Origin: Mytilisepta virgata
Taxonomy: Eukaryota; Mollusca; Bivalvia; Mytilida; Mytilidae
DNA length: 64,000 nucleotides
Assembly: GCA_028015205.1 (NCBI GenBank)
Contig: CM051521.1
Coordinates: 66,014,314 to 66,078,313, forward strand
Direction of reading: 5' to 3'
Shown here piece by piece: positions 1-10,026 of the stretch. Numbering within the stretch: position 1 is the first letter of the stretch; every line of letters begins with the position of its first letter. The notes below the pieces were generated by a model that had not been told where the DNA came from, did not search any database, and saw nothing but the letters and a program-made list of their open reading frames with translations. Position numbers and translations under genes: made by a program.

Positions 1-194
1 CCTTGCTTTTAATTTATGTGATGGAAAACTTTTATTAGCTGGCCTAAAACCAGCTGGGCCTTCCATTTAGCAGTACATGCACCTTCTTACTATTAATTTC
101 GAAGATACAAACATTTTTGAGGGGTATAATTTCATTCATCAGTAAACAGTTTGTGATTCTGTTTGTCTTTAAAACTTGTTTTTCTTGATGTTAG

Positions 195-285
195 GTACTC
201 CCAAGACCACTTGCCCCAGTTTTACCATAGTTACGGCCTTGATAATCCTGCTGTTAAAATTGTGACAGAAAATGAAGTGGAATAA
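195..285 (+). CDS. Possible 3'-terminal exon of an unrecognised gene
   Basis: A frame opens after a TAG acceptor at 192-194, preceded by a moderately T-rich tract. After one base of a split codon it reads 29 codons and stops at TAA 283-285; the peptide ends VKIVTENEVE. A poly(A) signal AATAAA lies about 100 bp downstream at 384-389, which fits a last exon with a short 3' UTR. I do not recognise the protein. It lies on the strand opposite to AGXT2, whose later exons should continue past the left edge, so the two genes would overlap unless this is a retrocopy or a chance frame. Family unknown; the coding call rests only on the splice site, the polar, protein-like composition and the poly(A) signal. 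Confidence 0.35.
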
Positions 286-383
286 TCAACGTGTCAAAAA
301 ACTAGGACAATACCATCTTCCTATTGAACATTTTAATTAAGACTAACAATTTTTATTGTACTTCGGATTTTTTTACACTGTTT

Positions 384-389
384 AATAAA
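384..389 (+). terminator. Poly(A) signal AATAAA
   Basis: Canonical hexamer 98 bp after the stop of the putative terminal exon at 195-285. No other coding feature on this strand is near it. Confidence 0.35.
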
Positions 390-431
390 AAGAATTATTA
401 TATGATGTCAGATGATATTTGTTCTTGATCC

Positions 432-542
432 TGATTGGCCGAAAATAGCATTAGAGGTTGTGAGTACTTGATCGGCCGAAAATAGCATTAGAGGTTGTGA
501 GTACTTGATTGGCCGAAATAGCATTAGAGGTTGCGAGTACCT
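432..542. repeat. 37-bp tandem repeat, three copies
   Basis: Three successive copies of a unit containing GGCCGAAAATAGCATTAGAG and ending GAGTACTTGAT. The third copy has lost one A and carries two substitutions. It is non-coding and lies between the putative terminal exon and the next repeats. Confidence 0.85.
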
Positions 543-587
543 GTCGTAGCAACCTAACATTCATGAAAAAATTCTGAATTCATGCTT

Positions 588-822
588 ATGATCTAAAAAT
601 AAAAGTGGTAGGTTACATGGAATTTGAAAGCAACATATGATCTAAAAATAGAATGGGGACTTCACTAAAATGGTAGGTTATGCGGAATTTGATAGCCACT
701 TTGTATGATCTAAAAATTGAATGGGGACTTTACTAAACATGCTAAAAGTGGTTGGTTACGTGGAATTTGATAGCAACCTAATATAATCTCAAATCAGAAT
801 GGGGACTTTACTAAAATTTACA
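588..822. repeat. Degenerate ~65-80 bp tandem repeat
   Basis: Three to four imperfect copies share ATGATCTAAAAAT, GAATGGGGACTT and GGTAGGTTA...GGAATTTGATAGC in the same order. No gene is seen. Confidence 0.7.
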
Positions 823-882
823 TTTGTTGAACAAAGTACACTGTTGATTTTTTTTTTCTATGCCATAATCATGTAATAAAAC

Positions 883-1020
883 ACTTATTGACTTTGAACA
901 AGGTTGCTATCAATTTATCAACCCGCAAAATGAATCACCTCGCCTACGACTCTGTGAATATTATCATTTTGTTGGGTTGATAAATTACGATAGCAACCTA
1001 GTCCAAAGTCAATAAATGTA
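883..1020. mobile_element. Fold-back (hairpin) MITE-like element
   Basis: Two ~54-bp arms, TTATTGACTTTG...GGTTGCTATC...TTTATCAACCC and their reverse complement, enclose a ~35-bp loop. Arm identity is high, with a few mismatches and indels. Such long-stem, short-loop sequences are typical of fold-back MITEs. It carries no coding capacity, and the target duplication cannot be settled by eye. Confidence 0.7.
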
Positions 1021-1029
1021 TAATGACAA

Positions 1030-1390
1030 ACTTCTATTTTCTACTTCCTAAAATACATGTTGGGAGCACAAAAAGTTGTATGATTTCTTGTTCTATGTGA
1101 ATCAATTTTGATTCTTGAGTACATAAATTAGTGGGCTCATTAATTATTAACTATCTTTTATTACAAAATACATGATTAAAACTTCACATCTAGATGTTCA
1201 TCCACCATGACCAAGAAAAACTTGGGTGAGTTGGAGGACTTTATTTTTTATTATTGTTTTAGCCAGAAACATTTCAAATTTCATCAAGAAATACCTGTAA
1301 CTGTATTTCTAGAATGGACCGGACAATGATCCAGAAATTGTAATTTACTGCATGAAAGTATACAATAGCCTCAATAGATAAATCAGCAAA
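1030..1390. other. Unannotated AT-rich stretch
   Basis: I see no convincing exon, RNA gene or repeat boundary between the hairpin at 883-1020 and the repeat that begins near 1394. If the AGXT2 model is right this is intronic or flanking DNA of that gene. Confidence 0.5.
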
Positions 1391-1393
1391 TGA

Positions 1394-2070
1394 CCAGAGG
1401 CTCCCATGAGCCTGTATCGCTCACCTGATATGTCCATTTGTACATTGCTAAAGGACCTTGAGATTAACATCCATGCCATGCCATGTTTGGTTTCAATCCA
1501 TCGAGTAATTTGCAAGAAGAAGCCACTTGTATGTAATTCCCATAGGGTCCTATGTTAAACTAAGTCTCCTGCTGATGGCCATCATTGATGACAGATTGGC
1601 ACCAAAGTACCACAAAATCATAAGGAACATTCATGCCATGTTTGGTTTCAATCCATTCAGCGGTTCTTAAGAAGAAGATTTTTGTATGTATTACCCAAAG
1701 GGTCCTATGTTAAACTAAGTTCCCTGCTGGCAGCCATCTTGGAAGACAGATCAGCAACAAAGTAACAACACTCGGTCAGCACCTCATAATAACCATTCAG
1801 GCCATGTTTGGTTTCAATCCATTCAGAAGTTCTCTAGAAGATTTTTGTATGTATTTCACATAGGGTCCTATGTTAAACTAAGTTGGTGGCCATGTTGCAT
1901 GACGGATCGGCAGTTGGTCAACACCTTGTAAGGAACATTTGTGCCATGTTTCGTTTCAATCCATTCAGTGGTTCTCTAGAAGAAGTTCAAAATGTGAAAT
2001 GTTGATGGACGGACGAAAAAGTGATTGCAATATATAGCTCACATGACCCTTTGTGTCAGGTGAGCTAAAA
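1394..2070 (+). mobile_element. Bivalve CTCACCTG-type repeat, copy 1
   Basis: Starts with a hairpin AGGCTCCCATGAGCCT followed by ATCGCTCACCTG, and ends with GTCAGGTGAGCTAAAA at 2057-2070. In between are three to four modules of about 150 bp built on the theme CATGCCATGTTTGGTTTCAATCC...GGGTCCTATGTTAAACTAAGT. The same start, end and modules recur in at least nine other places in this window, so this is an interspersed family. It has no coding capacity. The plan (terminal hairpins plus central tandem modules) resembles non-autonomous Helitron-like elements of molluscs; that assignment is inference. Confidence 0.75.
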
Positions 2071-2135
2071 AGGAATCGACTGGCACATAATGGTGTATAT
2101 TTCACACTTCAATTGCAAGAAGAATAAGATAATAA

Positions 2136-2252
2136 ACTAGAGGTTCTCACGAGCCTGTATCGCTCACCTGGATTTAACTTGTCCACCTTCAGCAGGACTG
2201 AAAATTTAAGTATAGCAGTTATCTTGGCCTTTAAGGCCAGGTGAGCTAAAAA
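2136..2252 (+). mobile_element. Bivalve CTCACCTG-type repeat, short copy 2
   Basis: Only 117 bp, but both ends are present: ACTAGAGGTTCTCACGAGCC...CGCTCACCTGG at the start and GGCCTTTAAGGCCAGGTGAG plus CTAAAA at the end. Nearly all the central modules are absent. It is a useful minimal copy for defining the family's termini. Confidence 0.8.
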
Positions 2253-2347
2253 CCACAAAGTCCAATATCTCCTGTAAAAATCAATGAATCTGAATTCCTA
2301 TAAATTTATATAATCAACTTCATATCATAAGCAACAATCCTGAAAAC

Positions 2348-3007
2348 AAAAGGCTCAGAGGGCTGAGCCTGTATCGCTTATCTGTGAGTCACAAACTTTT
2401 GAATTGATTTGATGGACTAGATTGATTTCTGGAAACTTTGTAAATGACCTTCCACAGATGCTTCATACCAAGTATAAGTTCATTTGGCCAAACAGTTTCA
2501 GAGGAGAAGAATTTAAAAATTTGACCAATTAGAGAACATATAAGTTTGTAAAGGACCTTTCATAGATGCTCCATACCAAAATTTAGTTCATTTGGCTTTA
2601 TGGTTTCATAGGAGAAGTTTTAAATTTCAACCAATCAGAAAATGTAAATGTTCATGCCGGCCATTTTGTTTCTGGGACCAAGATGATTTATGCAAACTTT
2701 GTAAAGGACCTTCCATAGATGCTCCATACCAAAAATCAGTTGAGTTGGCTTTACGGTTTCAGAGGAGAAGATGTTTTAAATTTGGACCAATCAGAACATG
2801 TAAATGCTGATGGCAGCCATTTTGTTTCACGGACCGGGATGATTTATGCAAACTTTGTAAAGTACCTTCCATAGAAGCTTCAGGCAAAGTTTCAGAGGAG
2901 AAGATGAAAATGTAAAAGTTAACAGATGGACCGACGACGGACGATGGATGACGGACGCCAAGTGATGGCAAAAGCTCACATGTCCTTTTAGGACAGGAGA
3001 GCTAAAA
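2348..3007 (+). mobile_element. Bivalve CTCACCTG-type repeat, copy 3
   Basis: Begins AGGCTCAGAGGGCTGAGCCT (hairpin) followed by ATCGCTTATCTG, and ends with the 3' hairpin GCTCACATGTCCTTTTAGGA, then CAGGAGAGCTAAAA. Internal modules repeat TTTGTAAAGGACCTTCCATA...GATGCTCCATACCAAAA...GTTTCAGAGGAGAAG. Short frames here come from the repeat and are not genes. Confidence 0.75.
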
Positions 3008-3137
3008 AATCTGATGAGTAGTTTCAAAGAAGTTGCGTCCACCAGGTATGAATATGATAAACAGTGATAATAAACTAAATCTCATAACTCCTATAAAAAA
3101 CGATACATAGAATTGGTGGTATGGTATGATAATCTTC

Positions 3138-4259
3138 ATATCATCAGGGCCTAATCTTGCCGGCGAAATGAAGATTTAAGTCGCCAAAGAATTTTCAAAA
3201 TCGCTAAATCTCGCCGGCCTATTCATTTCTTGACGAAGTGAAGTCGCTATCGAAATATCAGTAAATGGGAGATAACTCGTGAAATTTTTAGCACAGGTAA
3301 ATTTTTGAAACAAAATGGCGACCATCAAGAATCGGAATTTTGAAGTGGCCCACGACTTATATTGTCAATGTTTGATTGAAATAAATACAACGGCGACTTT
3401 AAACCTATTTGAATTTTATATTCAAAACTATTTAAGGGAAATCGAAATATCGTTTCATTCGTTTGTTATGAATTGAAGATGCATGGCGTCAGGACGATGT
3501 TGCGTAATCACAAAGTATGTGATCAGCTGATTGTTGTTTTGTTCTACAGTTAGGGTTACAAGGAAACACCTATGATGAAAGATAATTAGCCGTTTATAGG
3601 TTAGTTATGTGATTGAAAGTTGGCTTGGGTGACATTGAGTATTAGAATATCGAGTTACAATGACACAATGTTTTGACAACTTATCCTTTGATAATAAAAT
3701 ATATTGGTAAGCTGTGAAAATTAAATTACAGTTACTCAAAATTAGTAGATCAAAAGAAAATCAAACTGTATATAACTTTCCTAATTTTTTATAGTTTATC
3801 AAATTCAAAATTCTGTTAACACTGATAACATAATTAAATTAAACTGCTTTTGGCAATATTATGTCTTTTGGCTAACTGGTTAGGGGTTCAATCCCCAAAA
3901 CAAAATCGGTCTCAATCACCAAAATCAAACTTAAAAAGATAAAATACAGATGAGACTGATCAAAATGTTAATTCAAAGAAGTTTTGTAAAGTTATGAGCC
4001 AAGATTGCTTTGACTGGTATAAGGAAGACCCAAAAGGTCTTTGGCACTGTGAAATTTGTCGTGCCGCTAATAAAATACATGATTTGAATCTACTTTTATT
4101 TATATATATGCCATTGAAAACAGACACACAGAAAAAGCGCAACCGATACGGTGAATTAAAGTCCACTTCTCCAGAAAAATGACCACTTCTCCCTAATCCA
4201 TCCTGGAAGGAGAAGTCACTTCTCCATCTTCAAAATCCTAGATTAGGCCCTGATATCAT
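3138..4259. mobile_element. hAT-like DNA transposon remnant, with target duplication
   Basis: The element proper is 3145-4252. It opens CAGGGCCTAATC and closes GATTAGGCCCTG, inverted repeats of about 12-15 bp. ATATCAT flanks it on both sides (3138-3144 and 4253-4259), a 7-bp visible target duplication. The CAGGG-type terminus is typical of hAT elements, which normally duplicate 8 bp, so one flanking base may have mutated. A zinc-finger-like coding remnant lies inside. The element interrupts a CTCACCTG-type repeat: similar module text continues on both sides. The 1.1-kb length is too short for a full hAT transposase. Confidence 0.75.
3970..4182 (+). pseudogene. Zinc-finger fragment of an hAT-type transposase or domesticated relative
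   Basis: The frame contains KKFCKVMSQDCFDWYKEDP and then GLWHCEICRAANK. The arrangement F/W-x-W-Y...D, a short spacer, then C-x-x-C is that of the TTF/BED-like finger at the N-terminus of hAT transposases and of vertebrate genes derived from them. The second zinc-ligand pair and the catalytic RNase H-like domain are absent, and the frame stops after about 60 codons. The location inside hAT-type inverted repeats supports the reading. I treat it as a transposase remnant, not a host gene. Confidence 0.45.
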
Positions 4260-4600
4260 AGGTAATAATCCTGCAAAATATAAACCAAGTCTGCCAAGTA
4301 GTTTCAGAGGTATGCATATGAAACTATGTCATAAAATACAACAAAATCCCACTAGTCCTGTAAAAATCGCTGAATCAAAATGGGGGTATACTGTGATCAT
4401 CATCATGTCATAGGTAACATTCCTACAAAATACAAACCAATTCTGTCCAGTAGTTTCAGACCAATTGCGTCCCCAAAGTTATTGGATGAATTCAGACTAT
4501 TACCAAGTCCCTCTGTCGCATTGCAGGAGCAGGACAATTTTATCGGGGCCAGGTGAGAATGAAAATCTATCATTTTATTTTAAATGGCATTATGTTTCAT
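4260..4600. repeat. Continuation of CTCACCTG-type repeat modules
   Basis: Module text of the type CCTGCAAAATATAAACCAAG and GTAGTTTCAGA resumes after the hAT insertion. No gene is seen before AGXT2 exon 4. Confidence 0.5.
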
Positions 4601-4610
4601 TTTACAGTAC

Positions 4611-4734
4611 CTTAAGATTTCCAGGGAGTTTTGCAACAAGTTTTTCTGCATATTCATGTATAGGTGGATGTAAATATATATTTGTTGTATGCCAGAGTTT
4701 CTTCATCTGCTTCTCTGCTGCCTCTTTAACCTTC
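4611..4734 (-). CDS. AGXT2: AGXT2 homologue, exon 4 (mitochondrial alanine-glyoxylate aminotransferase 2)
   Basis: On the minus strand an acceptor TTTGCTCAG precedes 4734 and a donor AAG|GTACTG follows 4611. The 124-nt exon completes the proline codon left open by exon 3 and then reads 41 codons, including WHTT and HPPIHEYAEKL, characteristic of AGXT2-class class-III PLP aminotransferases. The protein transfers the amino group of alanine to glyoxylate in mitochondria; the vertebrate enzyme also uses beta-aminoisobutyrate and dimethylarginine. The exon ends at a codon boundary, just before the usual NSGSEA PLP-phosphate-binding segment. That segment was not found in 1-4600, so the gene should continue off the left edge, or is truncated. 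Confidence 0.88.
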
Positions 4735-4828
4735 CTGAGCAAAATAAAAAATTTAAAACAGTAATGATTGTAACAGGATGCTGTTTCTCCCAAATGAACA
4801 CCAATTGAATTCCCCCACCCCCAAAATA

Positions 4829-6128
4829 AACTAGAGGCTCCCAGGCCGTATCGCTCACCTGGACTATGTCCATCTTGACTGTCAGCCTGGAACATTGCTG
4901 TCAAGTTCCAATTGGCTCACTGTTTTCAAACAAAATCATTCAGTGAACTTTCCCATTAGGTCCTATGTTAAACTAAGTTACGCTATGGCAGCCATCTTGG
5001 ATGGTGGACAGGATCATCGGATATAATTCTGAAACAGGACCAACTAAGGACCATTGCTGCCAACTTTTGTTCCAATTGGTCACGTTAGGTTTCAGACAAG
5101 AAAATCTTTAGGCAAATTTCACATAGAGTCCTATGTTAAACTATGGTCGAGTCATCGGATATATTTCTGAAAGTGAACCACCTAAGGCCCATTGCTGCCA
5201 AGTTTTGTTCCAAGGTTTGCTTTCAGACAAGAAGATCTTTAAGTAAATTTTCCATGGGGTCCTATGTTAAACTAAGATCGGCTTTGAGGGCCATCTTTGA
5301 TGACAGGCCTGGTCATCAGATATAATTCCAAAAGTGGACCATCCATGGACCATTGCTGCCAAGTTTTGTTCCAATTACTTGAGTACTTTCAGATAAGAAG
5401 ATCTTTAAGTAAATTTCCCATAGGGTCCTATGATAAACTAAGTACGGCTCTGCCGGCCATCTTGGATGACGGGCTGGGTCATTGCATAAAATTCTAAAAG
5501 AGAACCAACTAAGGACCATTGCTGACAAATTTTGTTCCAATTGGCCAAGTCATGTTTTGGAGAAGAAGATCTTTAAGTAAATTTCCCATAGGGTCTTATG
5601 TTAAACTATGTTCGGCTCCTGCAGCCATCTTGGAAAACGAGTGGGTCATCGGATATGATTATGAAAGAGGACCACCTAAGGACCATTTCTGCAAAATTTT
5701 GTTCCAACAGGCCAAGTGGTTTCAGACTATAATCTTTAAGTAAATTTCCCATTGGGTCCTATGTTAAACTATGTTCAGCTCTGGCAGTCATCTTGTATGA
5801 TGAGCTGGGTCGTCGGACATAATTCTCAAAGAGGACCACCTAAGGACCATTGCTGCTAAATTTTGTTCCAATTGGCTAAGTGGTTTCAGACAAGACGATC
5901 TTTAAGTAAATTTCCCAATAGGTCCTATGTTAAACTATGTTCAGCTCTGGCGGTCATCTTGGATGACAGGCCCGGTCATCGGATATCATTCTGAAAGAGG
6001 ACCACCTAAGGACCATTGCTGCCAAGTTTTGTTCTACTTGGCCCAGTGGTTTCAGAGGAAAAGATCTTTAAAGGAAAGTTTACGACGACGACGAATAGCT
6101 CACCTGGCCCTTTAGCTAATAAAAAAGG
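4829..6128 (+). mobile_element. Bivalve CTCACCTG-type repeat, copy 4, with ~7 tandem modules
   Basis: Starts ACTAGAGGCTCCCAGGCC...CGCTCACCTGG and ends AGCTCACCTGGCCCTTTAGC. The centre is about seven tandem modules of 110-180 bp, each with CTAAGGACCATTGCTGCCAA, GTTTCAGACAAGAAGATCTT, GGGTCCTATGTTAAACTA and GGCCATCTTGGATGAC. Short frames repeat the same peptide pattern because the modules repeat; they lack conserved starts. It sits in AGXT2 intron 4, or in flanking DNA. Confidence 0.8.
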
Positions 6129-6129
6129 T

Positions 6130-6610
6130 ATTGTTTTGGCAACAATGTTACATAAACTTTTTGTTTTGTTTGTAATAATTGAAGCCACTTGAGAAATCTA
6201 CATATACATGTATATAGTCGGGAAATTTTCCATTTGATTTATTTTATTTGAAAACATTTAAAAAATACAGATCTATTTCACTGCAATAAAATGTGGCGAC
6301 CTTGGGGATCTTCAACTATGAGGAGTCTTCACAGAGATTTAGCAATTAGTTATTATTATTTTTTTCTTCTTATTATTATTTTTTTCTTTCTTTACCCTGG
6401 AGTCTATTGTAATCTGGAAAATACAAGAAATTATTTTTTTGGCTCACATTTGCAAATAAATTCATATTGAATGAAAGTTTATTAAAATACGAAAATTTAT
6501 AAAAAGGAAACAAATACCATATTTTTTTAATCTTTCAAGTAAAATACCTTGCTAAGAAAAAAATAATAAGAAGAAAAAAAATAATAAATAATAAGAAACA
6601 GGGTAAAAAC
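6130..6610. other. AT-rich intergenic/intronic DNA
   Basis: Contains runs of T and TTATTATTATT simple sequence (6345-6385). No exon, RNA gene or element end is recognised. Confidence 0.5.
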
Positions 6611-6710
6611 AATAAGTCTCCCAAACTTTGTTTGGGCGACTTAATAAGAAACGCCATAAAAACAATAAGTCACCCAACCTACGGTTTGGGTGACTTAATA
6701 AAAATAACAA
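6610..6710. repeat. Pair of short stem-loops of the GTCACCC family
   Basis: Two inverted repeats lie in tandem: AGTCTCCCAAAC...GTTTGGGCGACTT and AGTCACCCAACC...GGTTTGGGTGACTT, separated by AATAAGAAACGCCATAAAAA. The same hairpin type recurs near 7105-7200 and 7795-7885 and, in related form, at 55397-55430. Confidence 0.7.
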
Positions 6711-6727
6711 AGAAACGGAGGAATATA

Positions 6728-6889
6728 GATTCTCCTTCAGGTACGAGTGAGTTATGGAATTTCTCAACCCGAGACAGTTAAATTTTCGATATTAACACGC
6801 GAGCCTTTAGTGAGCGTGTTAAAATCTAAAATTTAACTATTGAGGGTGGAGAAATTCCATAACTCACGAGTAAATTGAAGGAGAATCTG
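6728..6889. mobile_element. 162-bp fold-back MITE-like palindrome
   Basis: Arms of about 75 bp begin AGATTCTCCTTCAGGTACGA and run through GTTATGGAATTTCTCAACCC and AGTTAAATTTT; the reverse complement follows after a small loop around CCTTTAG. Part of the arm (ATTTCTCAA...AGTTAAATTTTC) resembles the arms of the palindrome at 53218-53388, suggesting one fold-back family. Confidence 0.75.
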
Positions 6890-7089
6890 TTTCTCCTATG
6901 ATTTTCGACAAAAACCTCAAGAAAATGTTGTTGCTATGTAGTTTGTTTACACAGACGTCATTTCAGGACTTCTCTAGTTTATCGTTCTAATAACTGTAGA
7001 AAAAAGGGCGGTAATTCCCACGTAGAAATTAAATCGCTGGGAAGTGGTTAAAGATATTATGTATTTTTATCCCACCGATTAAACACGTC

Positions 7090-7980
7090 AGGAATAGGAG
7101 AAATAACAAAACGTCACCCAAAGGTGTTCCAGGTGACGTAATAATAACAAAGAAACAGAGGAATAACAATACGTCACCCGAAGGTGTTCCGGGTGACATA
7201 ATAACTAGAATTGCCATTGCAAGCAATAGCAGACGTCACCAAGAACCCGGAACGTATGTAAAGATTTTGCACTGTTTCCATGGCAACCAGAATTTTATCT
7301 TTTGATGATACCATCACTCATGTTCCAAAACATTTATATAAAGTTTTGTAATATTTGTAATTATATGAAGTAATTTCAGTTTTTTGGATATTTTTGCATA
7401 ATTACCATCATTACCATGGCAATCAGAATTCTATGCCATTGTTTAGAAGCTATGCATGGCACTTCATCTTTATATGATGTTTGAAGACTTATAGCATTAC
7501 CATGTGCAAAAAAATTCAACATAAATGATTTTCAGTTTTTTTGGATATTTTTGCACCGTTTCCATGGCAACCAAATGATGGCATCATTACTTTTTGAGAT
7601 TAACCTTCCTATGCAGTTTGGTGACTTTAAGGATCATTTCCAGTTTTTTTTTGGATATTTTTGAACTGTTTCCATGGCAACCAGAGTTCCATGGCATCTG
7701 TAAGAAACTATGCATAGTGCCTCACCTCTACATATGAGTTTGAAGACTTTATGCAATTCCATCTCTGAGAAATTCAATCTAGTTGACATTTTTACGAAGG
7801 TGTTCCAGGTGACGTAATAATAATAATAACAAAGAAATGGAGGAATAACAATATGTCACCCGAAGGTGTTCCGGGTGAGGTAATAATAAAAAGAAACATA
7901 GAACTAGAACTGTCATTGCGATCAATTGCAGATGTCGCTCCTGGGAGCTATTTCGATGGTTGCCCTTTAACTTGTAGAGA
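7090..7980. repeat. Mosaic of GTCACCCGAAGGTGTTCCGG hairpins and Mytilus-style spacer text
   Basis: Hairpins such as GTCACCCGAAGGTGTTCCGG followed by GTGAC occur at about 7107-7139, 7173-7198, 7796-7817 and 7856-7879, joined by AATAATAACAAAGAAACRGA. Between them lie several copies of a degenerate ~110-bp text with TTTCCATGGCAACCAGA and TTTTTTGGATATTTTTG. Nothing in it codes. Confidence 0.65.
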
Positions 7981-8500
7981 AACTTGTGCACATGTTAAAG
8001 GTCCTTACTCATGTTACTGTAAAGTTTCAAATAATTTTGGAGTAAAATTTTGAATTTTGACAATTTTTCCTTTTTTCGTTTCCATGACAATGGCAACTAT
8101 TTTGGAAATTTTGAAACCTCAAAACATGGAGAGACACTTACACATCCATTTTATGCGGTTTGAAATACCTCTGAAGCAAAAAATCAAATTTTAACAAAAT
8201 TCCACCCTATTTTGTTTCCATGGCAACAGTGAAAAAGTTTGTCCAACCGATTTCAATTTGTTTACAGAAATCAGTTTGACTTTATGCAAGGAATAATCCT
8301 TCAAAGTTTCAAAAAGATTGGCTGGGCAGATACTGAGAAAAATAAAATTCAGGTTTACCAAAAATTTTCATACTTTTTCCATTCTCATGGCTAGACTTGG
8401 TGATCATCATTACTGTGAAGTTTCATAAAGATTGTTCCAGCCATCTCTGAGAACACGTGCGAACAAAATTAGGTGGAAGAATAAAAAAGAACAAGAGGCT
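7981..8500. repeat. Degenerate repeat text (TTTCCATGGCAAC modules)
   Basis: Further copies of GTTTCCATGGCAAC and CAAAGTTTCAAAAAGATTG continue from the preceding mosaic. I see no gene. Confidence 0.4.
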
Positions 8501-8516
8501 GTCGAATAACAGCAAA

Positions 8517-9818
8517 CCGGATTTTCCTGCATGGAAATGATGTTTGCAAATCTGGATTCCCAAACAGGATGAAGTAAAGAAATATAAATGAATTTTTGTA
8601 GGGTTTTGTAGGGTTCAGAAATGGAAAGGCAAAAATCAATCTTGACCTCCTATTTATAATAAGTGACAAATATTGGAATTTTTGAGAGTATATAAGTACA
8701 CACACATTGTTTAAGCAGGGGTTGGTAGGCAGAAATCATGAAGTCAATAATGAAAGAAATACGCCAATGAGATTATAACCTTATTTTATATGAATCCAAA
8801 GAATCTTGTGCTGAATATCTCATTTTCTGCTGTATGAAGGGCCACGAATATGCCACAAGAAAAGTAATAACTTGACAACAACAAATGACCTTTGCATGGA
8901 AACGACGACTTGAACTGCCTTTTTTCAATTTTTTAGAACCATAACTCCTGAACGGTGAAAGTGAAAATCGTCAATATCGGAACTTTGAAAGTGGAAATCG
9001 TCAATATCGAACTTGACCTCCATTTTGTCATCAGTAACAACATATTAAAATTTGAATAGCTTTGGTTGAACAGTTCATAAGTTATCACACGGACACCACT
9101 GGGAAAGCCATTTTTCAATCTTTCAAGAACCATAACTCCTGAACGGTGAAAGTGAAAATCGTCAATATCGAACTTGACCTCTATTTTGTCATCAGTAACA
9201 ACATATTAAAATTTGAAAAGCTTTGGTTGAACAGTTCATAAGTTATCACACGGACACACGAATACCACTGGAAAAGCCATTTTTCAATCTTTCAAGAACC
9301 ATAACTCTTGAACGGTGAAAGTGAAAATCGTCAATATCGAACTTGACCTCCATTTTGTCACCAGTAACAACATATTAAAATTTGAAAAGCTTTGGTTGAA
9401 CAGTTCATAAGTTATCACACGGACACCACTGGGAAAGCCATTTTTCAATCTTTCAAGAACCATAACTCCTGAACGGTGAAAGTGAAAATCGTCAATATCG
9501 AACTTGACCTCCATTTTGTCATCAGTAACAACATATTAAAATTTGAAAAGCTTTGGTTGAACAGTTCATAAGTTATCACACGGACACCACTGGAAAAGCC
9601 ATTTTTCAATCTTTCAAGAACCATAACTCTTGAACGGTGAAAGTGAAAATCGTCAATATCGAACATGACCTCCATTTTGTCATCAGTAACAATATATTAA
9701 AATTTGAAAAGCTTTGGTTGAACGGTTCATAAGTTATTGCACGGACACTGTTTGGCAGCCGCCCGCCCGCCGTACATCACCAAATTAATAACCGATATTT
9801 TCCTATGAAAATCCGGTT
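8517..9818. mobile_element. Satellite-bearing element with AACCGGATTTTC ends
   Basis: AACCGGATTTTCCTGCATGG at the left is matched in inverted orientation by TTTTCCTATGAAAATCCGGT at the right. These ends enclose a unique 400-bp part, the 161-bp tandem array and a short GC-rich spacer with CCGCCCGCCCGCC. The layout suggests a non-autonomous element with an internal satellite. The target duplication was not resolved. Confidence 0.5.
8925..9745. repeat. 161-bp satellite, about five copies
   Basis: The unit contains CTCCTGAACGGTGAAAGTGA, TCGTCAATATCGAACTTGAC, TCCATTTTGTCATCAGTAAC, CATAAGTTATCACACGGACA and AAAGCCATTTTTCAATCTTT. Copy starts are spaced about 160-170 bp and copies differ by few substitutions, so expansion looks recent. 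The minus-strand frames of 66-76 codons are the repeat read through and are not genes. Confidence 0.9.
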
Positions 9819-10026
9819 AAAAAGCAAAGAAATGGAACAATAACAATATGTCGGGGGGCCACATAAGAAACAGGGCAAAAACAAGAACAAAATCCTTCAA
9901 CAGTTGAATGACTACACGCTTATACAATTATACAAGATATTTAGTCAAATTATGTGAATATTCAGGTCAAGCCAAACCATAATACCAAATATGAACTAAA
10001 TCCACAAAAAAAGATGAACGCCAATA

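Noticed and set aside
5143..6115. Tandem-repeat protein gene (repeated SLSKFPIGSYVKL-like frames)
   Set aside because: The peptide similarity follows from tandem DNA modules; frames shift between modules, lack shared starts or splice sites, and the same modules in other copies are frameshifted.
9284..9675. Minus-strand genes in the 161-bp satellite
   Set aside because: The same 66-76 codon frame recurs in each satellite unit; there is no conserved start context or domain.
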